From: Platanthera guangdongensis
Taxonomy: Eukaryota; Streptophyta; Magnoliopsida; Asparagales; Orchidaceae
NCBI GenBank assembly: GCA_039583875.1
Contig: CM077147.1
Location: 158,304,821-158,368,820, forward strand
Length of the DNA: 64,000 nt
Direction of reading: 5' to 3'
Position numbers and translations under genes: made by a program. The notes beneath the pieces were generated by a model, which made no database searches, was not told where the DNA came from, and saw nothing but the letters and a program-made list of their open reading frames with translations. Shown piece by piece: positions 1 through 10,740 of the stretch. How positions within the stretch are numbered: position 1 is the first letter of the stretch; every line of letters begins with the position of its first letter.

Positions 1-560
1 TTTCAATTTTTGTAGGATCTTTTATAGATCTTAGTGTAGGAGGATTATTCCTCTGAGTTGTAAGCCTAAATTTATAAAGGCTGAGGTAGGGCTGAGTGCC
101 TAAGGTAGGAGATTAAGTTCTCTGAGTTGTAGGCCTGGGAATAGGCTGAGGTAGGGCTTAATTACCTGAGCTGTAGGAGTGTGGACTCACTCTGAGGTAT
201 GATTCTCTAGGAGGATCTAAGTTGTAGGACATGCTGAAGTCTGAGCTGTAGGGACCTTTCAAGGTTCTGAGTTGTAAGATCTGCAGATCTGAGAAGGAAG
301 AAGGAAGTTAGGCCAAATCTAGTACACTACTAGATAGGCGAAGGGGGAAAGTGGATATACCCATCACTTGGGGAACCACTATAAAACTGTGTGTCATCTG
401 TGTTGTTGTGTTGTTTATTCTGTGCTGTGAACTGTGCTGTGCTGAATAATCTGTGATCTAACAGTAAAAAGATTATCTGCCTTAAGAAAAAGAATTGAAC
501 CTTTTAACTCCCCCCCCCCCCACTCTAGGTGTTTAGGATATCTTGAAACCAATTCTTTCA
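1..560 (+). repeat. Sire-A 5' LTR, 3' portion
   Basis: It ends in TTCTTTCA immediately before the primer binding site. It matches the last part of the complete Sire-B LTR, with a similar chain of hairpins, a C-rich tract and the CTCTAGGTG block before the end. The upstream U3 part, with the promoter, lies outside the window. Confidence 0.9.
15..290 (+). other. Chain of short hairpins in Sire-A LTR
   Basis: About eleven consecutive inverted repeats of 3-6 bp stems are joined by near-constant linkers such as TGAGTTGTA, GAGGTA or TGAGCTGTA. Clear stems include GATCT/AGATC (16-30), GAGG/CCTC (40-53), AGCCT/AGGCT (63-82), GAGA/TCTC (109-122), GCCT/AGGC (133-146), GAGT/ACTC (177-192), a GGACCTT/AAGGTTC-like stem (252-267) and AGATCT/AGATCT (277-290). 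A few stems near 153-167 and 200-241 are weak. By position relative to the Sire-B TATA box this should be transcribed leader. The function is unknown. Confidence 0.7.
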
Positions 561-562
561 AG

Positions 563-580
563 TGGTATCAGAGCCAGGTT
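563..580 (+). promoter_or_regulatory. Primer binding site (initiator tRNA-Met type)
   Basis: TGGTATCAGAGCCAGGTT begins two bases after the LTR end. Its first 13 bases match the usual complement of the 3' end of plant initiator tRNA-Met, the standard primer of Ty1/copia elements. Confidence 0.9.
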
Positions 581-639
581 GCTCAAGATTTGACTTAACA
601 GTCTGAGTTGATTTAAAAGGCAGTTAAAATTTAGACACA

Positions 640-2888
640 ATGGGTTCAGTAGAAAATCATATGGAACTTGGATCCATGAAATTACCTATCTGTAGGAAAG
701 AAATTTTTGGTATTTGGAAAGAGAGAGTCAGGTTGTTTATGGAAGCATCTGACCCAAGAATCTATAATACAGTTAAAGAAGGGTCATTTATTCCTATGAA
801 AATCTCAGTTCTTGATGTAAATCTCAGGACTCCAAAAGATTATTCTGAAATGACAAAAGACGAGATCATCTTGGCTACTATGGTTAAGAGAGCACAGAAT
901 ATAATAGTTAGTGTTATAGATGACTCAACATTCCAAAACTTGATTCACTGCAAGACCTCCAAGGACATGTGGGACACCTTGATTGTCTACATAGAGGGAT
1001 CAGAAGAAGTGAGAGAGGGCAGGAAGTCTATGCTTAATCAGGAATATGAAAGTTTTAGACAAGCCAAAACAGACAGCATAACTGAGTGCTACAAGAAGTT
1101 TTTCAGAATAGTCAATGAGCTAATGTCATATGGAAGGGTTTTTAGTACATATGAGCTCAATGATAAGTTTCTTAGATCTCTAACCAAGGACTGGGATACT
1201 AAAATATGTGCCATCAGAGAGGTGTCCAGGCTTGCAGATACACCTCCACCAACTCTATTTAGAAAACTATTGTCCTATGAGATGCAGCTCACTGCTAGAA
1301 AAGAGAAGGAGAAAAGCAATTAAGTCTGAATATAGAGAGAAGTCAGTTGCCTTCAAGGTTGAAGCCACAAAGAAGGATAGGAGGATGTCTCCATCTCCTC
1401 CTAAGAAAGCTACTAAAGTCATCTTAGAAGATTCTGACAATCACACATCAGACAGCCTTAATTCTGATGAAGACTTTGCTGCTTTCACAAGGCAATTTCA
1501 AAGATTCTTAAAGAAAAAATAGTGGAGATCCAAGCCATCCTCCTCACATTCCAAGGATGATTATTATCCGAAAAGGAAATCTTCAAGAAAGGACAAATAT
1601 GACACTAAACCTAGTAAATTATCTTCTACTAAGATTGTTTGTTATTGTTGCAACAGCCCTGACATGTAGTTGCTGACTGTCCTGACAAAAGAAAGGAATC
1701 AAATGACAAGAAGAAACTGTAAAATAAGGGCAAGAAGGAGAGATCCTTTGTTGCAAAGAAGGAGAAAAGCTGGACTGATTCCTCATCATCAGATTCTGAA
1801 GCTGAGACTGAATCTGAAGCCTACATTGTACTGTTTACAACTGAAGAGGATTCAGAGGAGACAAAATTCTTACAAATACTGGATTCTATCAATAGGATTG
1901 ATCTTCATTGCAAAGGGCTGATGGCTATATCTAAAGAAGATCAGTGCATGATCAGCCTGGTCCCAGTAAGGTAAACAACCTTTCTTCAGTTTCTGACTAT
2001 TATACTGGATCAGAATTAGAAGCATCTGCATCAAGAGATGTGGATGGTTTAGAATATGAAGGGGATATTCATCAACTTATTGATGAATATGGTAATCTGC
2101 TATATGCACTTAAGAGAAGCAGAAACCTTGTCAAACACCAGGCTAAGGAAATTGCTGCTTTTAAGTTGGCTGCATCTGATTCAGAAAAATTGCTGGATCA
2201 GAAGATGAATGAAGTTTCCAAGCTGAAGAATATAAATTTTATTCATATGGGAACAATTACATTCAAAAATGATCAGATCAAGGGTCTGGAAGTCAGACTA
2301 CAAAGAGAAAAGGAATTTGTGGCTAAATTCTCAAAGCCAAAGTCTGTCTTACCATTGATTGATGACTTCATTCACCAAAAGGGTAAGATAGGTCTAGATT
2401 TTAAGAGAAGAACTAGGGCAGCAAATTCTAAAAGAAAAGGCAAAGCTCCAGTTCAGCCACAAGCCTTCAAACCCCATATTGCTTTTAGGAAAGTGGTGCA
2501 ACCTACTAACAGGTTTGACCATGACATTACACATGGTCACTGTAAAGCTGGTATTCTGAATGACAAGGGTGCAACTATCAATAGGGCAGCCCATGTACAC
2601 ACTCACTATGTTCTTCAGGAATCATTGGTATTTGATGCACCAGCCCCAGCACTAAACAAAAGGACAACTGACAACAAGGCTATTGAGACTGTATCTAAAA
2701 GAAGATACAATAGATATGAGTGTTGGTGTTGTGGCAAGGTTGGGCATTATGTCATAGATTGTTGACACAACACCAGTGTTAGGAAAAATGTCAGCTTACC
2801 TATTAGAAAGACTGCAGGGAAATCAGTCAAGTTTTAGACTAACCTGAACCTAGAACACAATACTTATTGGGGTTCTAAGGTTAAGTAA
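640..2888 (+). pseudogene. gag: Sire-A gag, broken
   Basis: Capsid/nucleocapsid protein of the copia particle. The start is ATG at 640, 60 nt after the primer site. Residues about 10-215 form a copia-type Gag (UBN2-like) domain. A basic, Ser-rich linker, a CCHC knuckle near 1635-1680, a coiled-coil stretch near 2090-2330 and a second CCHC knuckle (CWCCGKVGHYVIDC, to 2765) follow. Breaks are a frameshift near 1310, TAG at 1520, a one-base loss near 1655, and stops at 2763 (a Trp codon in Sire-B) and 2835. The natural end is probably TAA at 2886, after KVK, which Sire-B also has. Compared with Sire-B it holds about 75 extra residues around 2455-2690. Confidence 0.85.
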
Positions 2889-2894
2889 TTATAT

Positions 2895-5800
2895 TTGATG
2901 CAGGTGAGTCCAAGTGGCCATACTCCAATATGGTACTTGGACAGTGGTTGTTCCAGGCACATGATTGGAACAAGAAGGATGTTGAAGGATTACACTCCAA
3001 TAGTGAATGGACCCAAAGTGATCTTTGGTGGATCTGAAAAGGGGATCATCAAAGGGTTTGGTAACATTTCTAATGGCTCAACTACTATCACCCAAGTGGC
3101 TTATGTGAAAGGTTTAAAACACCACCTAATAAGCATAAGCCAACTGAGTGATCTTGGTTATGACACTTCATTTATTAAGAATGAGTGTCAGATTAGAAGG
3201 ACAAGTGATCAAGAGGTCATCTTGTCAGGTTATAGAAAGGGGAATGTTTACTGTCTTAGTTTTGATTGTGAGAATAAGAACTCTCCTATATGTTTAGTTA
3301 CTGATGAGAAAGCATCTGAATGTGTCAAATGACACAAAAGGCTAGTTCATCTTAACTATAAGACTATAGGCCAACTCTATAGCATGGAGTTAGTGAGGAA
3401 TGGTCTTCAGTTCAAGTGAATAAAAGAGGACGTATGTTCAGCTTGCCAAAAGGGCAAATAGACCAAGACATATTTACAAGGACATGATACCAACGATTCT
3501 GTGAGGTGTTGGTACCTCCTGCATATGGATCTTTTTGGTCCTATGTCAGTTCGTAGTCTAGGTAGGAAAGTCTATACACTTGTAGTTGTGGATGACTATT
3601 CTAGATTTACTTGGGTTTTCTTCCTGAGGCAGAAATCTGAAACCCCTACTGTCTTCCACAACTTTGTTAGGTAAATTCAGAAAGAACTTGACAGTTTAGT
3701 GGTCAAAATCAGAAGTGACCATGAGACTGAATTTCAGTCTGAATGCATGACAAGATCTTGTGAAGAACTAGGGATTCATCAAGAGTTCTCCTCACCTAGA
3801 GCTCCTCAGCAAAATGGTATTACTGAAAGAAAGAATAAGACTCTTATTGAGGTTGGTAGAACACTACTAAGTGATACTTCTCTCCCAGAATATTTCTGGG
3901 CTAAGGTAGTGAACACTACATGTCATGTTCTCAATAGAGCATCCATCACTAAAAGTCATAAAAAGACACCCTATGAGATTATGAAAGGTAGAAAACCAAA
4001 CATATCCTATTTCAGGATCTTTGGTAGCAAGTGTTATGTACTTAATAATGGCAAGTCTTATTTAACTAAGTTTGCTGCAAAATCCCAAGAAGGGATATTT
4101 TTTAGGTACAACAATAATAGTAGAGCTTACAGGGTCTATAACTTGACTACTCAAGTTGTAAAAGAATCTGTTCATTTAGTCTTTGATGAAACTGAACTAA
4201 TCAACTGTGAGCAGTCTAGTGTATCTTGTAGCTCTACAGGTTTGAAAGAAAAGTTGGACAAACTTTCCATTAATGAAGACCAACTTGCAAGGCAGGATGA
4301 AGAAATTGATGGATGCTGTCTAGGGGGAGTACAAGACCCTCTAGCTGTTGAAGAGTACAATGAAGTACAACATGTTGAAGAGATTGGAGAAAATCAAGAT
4401 GTAGATGGATTGCCTCCAGTAATAAGGCATCTAAAGGATCATCCAGCACACCAAATTATTGGTGATCCAAGATATGGTGTCCAGACAAGGAGCAGGAACA
4501 TGAACATAGTTCTTTGCTCAGGTTTCTTGTCCCAAATGGAACCCAAGAAATTTGAAGAAGCCATACAAGACCCAAACTGGATTGATGCAATGCAGGAGGA
4601 GATGAATCAATTCAGAAGATGTAAAGTATGGGAGCTGGTTCCTAAACCAAAGGATCATAATGTCATTGGGACCAAGTGGATCTACAGGAACAAGCTAGAT
4701 GAAAATGACATCATAGTCAAAAACAAAGCAATACTGGTAGCAAAAGGCGGGAAGGAAGAGGGAATAGACTTTGATCAAACATTTTCTCCAGTGGCAAGGT
4801 TGGAAGCACTAAGGCTATTACTTGCCTATGCAACATACCAAGGGTTCAAGGTATTCCAGATGGATGTCAAGTCAGCGTTCTTAAATGGTGACTTAAAAGA
4901 GGAAGTCTATGTTGAACAGCCCTCAGGTTTTGTAGATTCTCTCTATCCTAAGTATGTCTATAGGCTTAAGAAAGCACTATATGGATTGAAATAAGCCCCT
5001 AGGGCTTGGTATGAAACCCTGTCTACTTTCCTCATTGAGAACAAATTCTCAAGGGGGAAAATAGACAAAATTCTATTCTTTAGGGAATCAAAAGGCAAGA
5101 TGATCCTAGTTCAGATATATGTTGATGACATTATCTTTGGATCAACAGAAAACAACCTTTGTAGAAAGTTTGCCAAAATTATGCAAGGGAAGTTTGAGAT
5201 GAGCAGTATGGGTGAGCTTAAATTCTTCTTGGGACTCCAAGTTAGACAGACTGATGATAGCTTGTTCATATCCCAGTCTAAGTTCACCAAGGAGTTAATT
5301 AAGAAGTATGGCATGGAGTAAGACTCCACCATGAGAAATTCAATAGGATCAAGTATGCCTTTAGGCAAAGATGATGCAGGGAAACTTGTAGATGAGTCTT
5401 TGTATAGAGGGATAATTGGCTCCCTTGTATACTTAACTGCTAGGAGACCAGACATCATGTATGTTACATATGTCTGTACTAGGTATTAAGCCAGCCCTAG
5501 AGAGTCTCATTATACTGCAGTCAAAAGAATTTTGAGATATCTTAAGGGAACACCAAATCTTGGCCTTTGGTACCATAAGAATAGAGATTTTCTACTAACT
5601 GGGTATTCAGATGCAGAATTTGTAGGATGCAAAGAAGACAGGAAAAGTACAACTGGCACATGTCAGGTTTTAGGTGGAAAATTGGTGTCTTGGAGCAGTA
5701 AAAAGCAGACAAGTGTGAATATTTCCACAGCTGAGTCTGAATATGTTGTTGCAGGCAGCTGTTATGCTCAGCTATTATGGATTCAACATCAACTTGAAGA

Positions 5801-6062
5801 TTATGGAATCCAGGTAAGTAGAACACCATTATTTTGTGATTTTACTAGTATCATTTCTATTGCTAGAAATCTTATTTCACATAGCAGAACTAAGGACATA
5901 GAAATAAGATTTCATTTCCTTAGAGATCATGTTGAAAAGGAAGATATCAGTTTAGAATTTGTCAATACTAATTTTCAAATTGCTGACAGGTTCACCAAAC
6001 CATTGGATGAAACTAAATTCAATTATTTTAAAATTGAATTAGGCATGTTGAATATAGAATAA
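2895..6062 (+). pseudogene. pol: Sire-A pol (protease-integrase-RT-RNase H), broken
   Basis: Polyprotein for processing, integration and reverse transcription in the virus-like particle. Order: aspartic protease (DSGCSRHM near 2940), GAG-pre-integrase with the CSACQKGK knuckle (about 3436), integrase core (HMDLFGP about 3522, IRSDHETEF about 3706, [10 protein letters not shown] about 3810), RT with [10 protein letters not shown] (about 5115), RNase H with STAESEY (about 5728) and DRFTKPLDETK near the end. One frame is kept across all 1,056 codons, the same frame as the end of gag. It holds seven internal stops (3330, 3417, 3459, 3672, 4992, 5319, 5487). Most are single C-to-T or G-to-A changes relative to Sire-B. 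It is inactive. Confidence 0.92.
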
Positions 6063-6089
6063 GAATGACAAATTTGACTAAGTAAATGT

Positions 6090-6446
6090 ATGTCGACACT
6101 TAAAGACAAAGGTGTCGACACTTAGAAGATGGTGTCGACACATAAGAAAATTCTGTCGACACATCCAGAAGATTGTGTCGATACTCAGAATTTGGTGGCG
6201 ACATATAGTTATCCTGACACTTAAATTTTGGTGTCGACACATACAGTCGTTTGTGTTGACACACAGAGAGTATTGTAAGCTCTTAAGATTATTTGTGTCG
6301 ACACATCGCAGTTGGTGTCGACACATAGTATAGTAATTCTCTGTCGAGACTTTAGTAGTCTGTGTCGACACAATCCCAACAGTGTCGACACAATAGGTTT
6401 ATTTCAACCCGCCTGTTGACCTTCCTTGTTTAAAAACATATAAATA
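6090..6446 (+). promoter_or_regulatory. GTGTCGACAC array plus TATA box before accessory gene
   Basis: Between the pol stop and the accessory ORF lie about fifteen perfect or near copies of the palindrome GTGTCGACAC (6090-6400), spaced roughly 15-25 bp. TATAAATA follows at 6439-6446, 103 bp before the ATG at 6549. The spacing resembles a plant core promoter. Many imperfect copies read GTGTTGACAC or GTGTCAACAC, the products of CpG decay. Inference: an internal promoter or enhancer for the accessory gene. Confidence 0.6.
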
Positions 6447-6548
6447 GGTGACAGTAAAACCCTGTCAACTACGCTCTCAACATTCTCGAGACCTAATCCT
6501 TTATGTCGACAGACCTTCATCTCTCTTCTTCCATCTCTATCATCCCTC

Positions 6549-9338
6549 ATGGCGCCAAAGCTGGAAGACAACATTAACGAGGGCTATAAACTAGTTCACA
6601 ATGCATTTGCGAGTGGATCTAGAGACATCCAAGCCGCGATTACCCTAATAATAGAGAATGGGTTAGAATACTTGGTCTCAGAACCTACCAAGATTTGGAA
6701 GAAGTAGATTCTTGAATTCTACACGGCAGCAACACTGGATTCAACGGGCATGAAAATTAAGTCATCCGTTCACGGAACCAAGGTCAAACTCACTCTGAAG
6801 AGTTTGAGGAAGACACTACACTTGCCAAGGGTTCAAGAAGACGATGAAATAGTATCTTCTATGACCAGAGAAGCTCTCCAATGGTGTGGACTGGATCCCA
6901 CCACCAAGATTGGATCTTCTATGCTCAGAAAGGGGATGAACTCCCATGGAAAATTTCTTTCTAAAATAATAGGAAAAGTAATTCTGTGCAAACCAGGAGG
7001 ACATGAAAGGATATCTGCCTACATGTTCAATCTAATGACCAGAGTCATCTTCAAGGTCAAAACCAAATAGTCTGCTGTGCTCTTTGAAAAGATCAAAGAA
7101 ATCTTCAAGAAACCAAATCTGGGAAGGATACTAAGCCTATATCTGGCTGAGAATATACCTGAAGTAATGAATAAGATTGCAGGATCTAAGATCAATCATA
7201 TGAGAAGAATGGATTTGAGAATACAATCCAGATGGAAAAGGGTCCTGACCAAGGATGTTTCTACACCCCAAAAACAAACAAAATAGATACAGCCAAAGAA
7301 GAAACCAACCCACAAGACAGCTGAATCTTCCAGTGATTCAGAAGAAGAGGTGGTCTTCAGCTCAGATGAGGAAAGACCAGAGACTGCTAGAAAATCACCT
7401 GCTCCAGAGACTGTAGATGCTGGTCAGGTGCAGGGCGAGCAGCTTCCAGAAAGCAACATCCACCAGGATCAAGTACAGGAAGAACCTCATCAAGGGGGAG
7501 CTAATGAGCTTTCTCCAGCTTCAGCTCAACAAGAGGCATTACCTTCAGGGGGAGCTTCTAAGCAACAGCCACATGTCCACACAGCTGCATTAGATAGTGA
7601 AGCAGTAACTCAATCAATACTTTAGGTAGTTCAAGACATCAATCAAACTGTTGTGGATACTGTGAATGATGCACTGGATGTACTTCTGACTGCTGTTGAT
7701 AAAAATATCCAAGACCATATCCCAGATCAGGACATTACAATGGAAGACACTATTGACTTTGAAGGAGGAGAATCTACTGAGAAAGGCCAGGCTATTCCTT
7801 CTGTTCAAATAAATCAAGAGGTAACTCTAGAAGAGTTATTTCCTGACATACAAGATGCAAGGACTGAGGGGGAGCAACCAAGAACTGAGAAGGAGTTGCC
7901 CTCTAGTCCAAAAGATACTGTAGACATAGCAAGTTCCTCAAAAACTTCAGAAGATGAAGCAGACTCTAGGGCCAAGAAGAGAAAGCTTGTGGAACTCAGT
8001 AAGAGGAGCTCTGGCTATAATAAATCCTTGCAAGCTGTTCCATAAACTCCAACACCTGTAGTAGACTTCAGTTCCTTTCTAGTGCAACTGCAAGTTAAGA
8101 TGGATGAGCAAAGAGCAGCTCTTGAGAAATATGTAGATGAAAGTCATAAGGAACTTCAATTTTCTTTGGCTCAAGATATCAAATCTATCAGATTTGAGGT
8201 AAATCAGCATAAAAAGGAGATGACAGATTGCTTCCATATGGGAGGTAATGCTGTAGTTTATTTATCCAAACAACAAGTGGAATCCAAAACACAGATAGAT
8301 GATATAGCAATCAAACAAGGCTATGTTTTGGAAAATAAAATAAGAATGAATGACAATCTTACTGAATCTCACAATGTGATTGTCACGGAACTTAAGAATA
8401 TAGCAACTGCTTTCACTACAAACATTGCAAAAGAAAAGTCTGAGTTTGATAAACACCTTCAAGAAAAATTGACAGATGTTAGTATTGCTATCCAAGAATC
8501 TCAGAAGATAATTTCCGATCAGCTGCTGAAGTTTAGAGCATTCTACAAGGAAGGAACCAATTATCTAGCTAATCAGATCAGGTTCCAAAAGGATGATCTA
8601 AGAGACCATGTTGAACGAGAAGTCATAAAGGGGGAGAGATTGTTAGTCAATGCAGGCTCTGAACATGCTAAATGGATAACTAATACTATCAGAGCCACTC
8701 TTGGATATCCACCCCTGTGTGATGATGACAACACAGCTGAGTCAGGCATTCAAACTGCTTACAATGAAGAGGCTCAGCAGGAAGTGGCTCAAATCATTTA
8801 TCCACCTGCTGACTTTGAAGGAATTCAAGCTGTTGTTCAACAAATGTATAGTCCTCCACAGGAGGTTCAGAATGTGGTTATTAAGAAAGTTGAGATGTCT
8901 GAAGCAGCCTTGAAAAGAGAGCAAGAAGCTCAACTTTCTAATAAAAGGTTTAGAGAGCAGGCTGAACTAAAACCTGATTTTGAAAAATGAAGTCCCACTT
9001 CCAGGAATATAATTCTCACTGCTTGGCAAGCAGTTAAAGACAAAATGTATGATAGGTGCAAGTGGTACTCAGAACAAGAATGGAGTAAGTATCAGAAGAG
9101 GCAAGATGTCATATTTCAATTTAAAAGGGATCTCAAAGCTGGAAGGATACCTACTACTGCTGTAGAGCCAAATAAATACTTTCCTAAGCCTTATCATTAT
9201 TTTGAAAGGCAAAAGGTTAAGGCTAAAGAACTCAAGAAGAAGGATCTTAAAGTAAAGAAGCTAGCTGAAGACACTAAAGCTAGTGTGCAAGCAAGGATTC
9301 AGTCTGGCAAAGGCATTGTAATCAAAGAGCCTGATTAG
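6549..9338 (+). pseudogene. Sire-A accessory ORF (sirevirus third gene), broken
   Basis: The reading frame runs 929 codons from ATGGCGCC at 6549 with no frameshift, only six stops (6705, 7068, 7284, 7623, 8043, 8988). The N-terminal third (to about residue 235) matches the Sire-B and Sire-C proteins and resembles the domain databases call 'putative plant transposon protein'. Next come an acidic Ser/Glu/Gln-rich linker, a KKRK basic patch (possible nuclear signal, about 7971), a long coiled-coil-like segment (about 8090-8700) and a conserved tail with YFPKPYHYFERQK and SGKGIVIKEP. No signal peptide or clear membrane segment is seen, so an envelope role is not supported. Function unknown. At 8988 TGA replaces a Trp codon found in Sire-B. 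Confidence 0.75.
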
Positions 9339-9598
9339 CCCTAGAATAGATTGACTAGATTTTAGAACTTTGTAATCTTTAGTTTTAAAATCTATGTAAT
9401 CTGTTGTTCAGAAACTTTTTGTAGTTAAAACAAAACATTGATTCATCTTCTCTATATGTTATCATATTTTGTGATATGCTGGTTATGTTTATATATTAAC
9501 CTATCTGAATAATGCTCTTATACATCATAATCTTTATTTTATTATAAGTGATGTATATCATTGACTAAGGGTTATGACTTCTCCAAATAGGGGGAGAT
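9339..9598 (+). promoter_or_regulatory. 3' noncoding region with polypurine tract
   Basis: An AT-rich stretch follows the accessory stop, with no gene. It ends in a block shared with Sire-B (TTATGACTTCTCCAAATAG) and the purine tract AAATAGGGGGAGAT (9585-9598) directly before the 3' LTR. It primes plus-strand synthesis in this class of element. Confidence 0.85.
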
Positions 9599-9863
9599 TG
9601 TTGGGTACATTGGAATTTATGTACCAGATTTGGAGAAGCCTCACCTAACTCAATGATATTCATCAAGGTGTATTTGATGTGGTGTTGAGTTTCCATGTGT
9701 AGGTTAAGAAAATGAAAGAAAATTTTCTAAGTACAAGTGTCGACACTTGAGAAGCATTGTGTCGACACATGGGAAAGGTTGTGTCGACACCAGGAGCCAG
9801 CTTGTGTCGACACACAGAACTTGTGTCGACACACTGAGATTCTGTTGACAAAGGCTGTGTCGA
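9599..9863 (+). repeat. Sire-A 3' LTR, 5' portion
   Basis: It starts TGTTGGGTACATTGGAAT like both Sire-B LTRs and enters the U3 palindrome array (several GTGTCGACAC copies from 9738). At 9864 the sequence switches within a palindrome to TGTAACACCCCG, the start of a gypsy LTR. Confidence 0.9.
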
Positions 9864-9983
9864 TGTAACACCCCGAAACTCAAAAGAGCGACGGGAGGTA
9901 TTTTGAGCCAAGTTTGGAATTTGGCACAGGTCACACGGCCTGGGACACGGGCGTGTCATAGGCTGTGTCCTTGGCGAGTTGTG

Positions 9984-10241
9984 GCGTGTTTGACACAGTC
10001 TGCTGTGTCGACACAGGGTCTGCTGTGTCGGCACAGGGCCTGCTGTGTCGGCACAGGGCCTGCTGTGTCGGCACAGGGCCTGCTATGTCGACACAGGGCC
10101 TGCTGTGTCGACACAGTGCCTGCTGTGTCGATACAGAGTGTCGACACAGAGTGTCAACACAGAGTGTCGACATAGGGTGTCGACACAGGGTGTGTTGTGT
10201 CGACACAGGGTGTCGACAAAGAGTGTCGACACAGGGGTCTT
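9984..10241 (+). repeat. Tandem TGTGTCG(A/G)CACA array in G2 LTR
   Basis: Seven or so copies of a 24-bp unit (CTGTGTCGGCACAGGGC followed by CTG) run into about eight copies of a shorter unit of roughly 16 bp (AGTGTCGACACAG). Both are built on the palindrome TGTCGACA or its TGTCGGCA variant. The position, within the first 400 bp of the LTR, fits U3. Confidence 0.85.
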
Positions 10242-10611
10242 GGCAGGGTCTCGACTAAATGTCCCGACACAGTTTGAGTTTGTCGCGGACGTGTCCTGCT
10301 CCGGTTTGTGAACCGTGCGGTGTTCGTCCAAGGTTTTCCATGTCAGACCCGGATCGTAGCCGTACATTTTTTTATGTTGGGATCCGAAGGCTAGAGGTTA
10401 TTCCTATTGGGATATACCCGAGTGTAGGGTTTGAAAACCCTCATGTTCTATTCGCTGGTTCTTTTTCTAAGTTCTAGAGAGAGGGGAGAGCAACGAGGAA
10501 GAAGAAGTCTAGATCCGGTCGCCGGAGGAGCTTCGGAGCTCCAAATCGCGAACCAACTTCGGATCTACGGAGGCAAGGAGAGGGCGGTGCTTTTCATCCG
10601 CATACTTTTCC

Positions 10612-10641
10612 ATGGCACCAAGGAAGAATGCTAGGGTAACG
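10612..10641 (+). other. Candidate first gag exon and splice donor in G2 LTR
   Basis: ATG starts an eight-codon stretch reading MAPRKNAR, followed at 10636 by GTAACG in the context AGG/GTAACG, a good donor. Gag proteins of chromoviruses often start with a basic MxPR motif. G1 shows the same layout at 11653. Without the rest of G2 the acceptor cannot be seen, so this is inference. Confidence 0.35.
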
Positions 10642-10740
10642 ATTCTCTACTTGAGCATGTGAAGCTCTACTTCTTTTGCATAGGGAAGCCCGCTCTCGCG
10701 AGTGTGCGGTGAGTTTGAGGCATTCCTTAGGGTAGACATG

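Larger units (their letters stand above)
1..9863 (+). mobile_element. Sire-A: sirevirus-like Ty1/copia element, partial
   Basis: Ty1/copia order is visible: LTR end, initiator-Met primer site, gag, protease, integrase, reverse transcriptase, RNase H, then an accessory ORF, a purine tract and the start of the 3' LTR. An extra ORF after pol and two CCHC knuckles in gag are known traits of the sirevirus (SIRE/Maximus) lineage. The left end is cut by the window edge. The 3' LTR stops at 9863, where gypsy LTR G2 begins inside a GTGTCGACAC repeat; its remainder should lie beyond the window. All genes contain stops, so this copy cannot work alone. It is the outermost and so probably the oldest element here. 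Confidence 0.9.

Noticed and set aside
2886..2915. A mini-intron between gag and pol of the Sire elements (AAG/GTTAAG to CAG)
   Set aside because: At about 21-24 nt it is shorter than plant introns can be; readthrough or reinitiation is more plausible.
9903..10311. Overlapping ORFs on both strands rich in Cys, Arg, His and Thr
   Set aside because: They are translations of the TGTCGACA tandem repeat in several frames and lack any start context or homologous domain.
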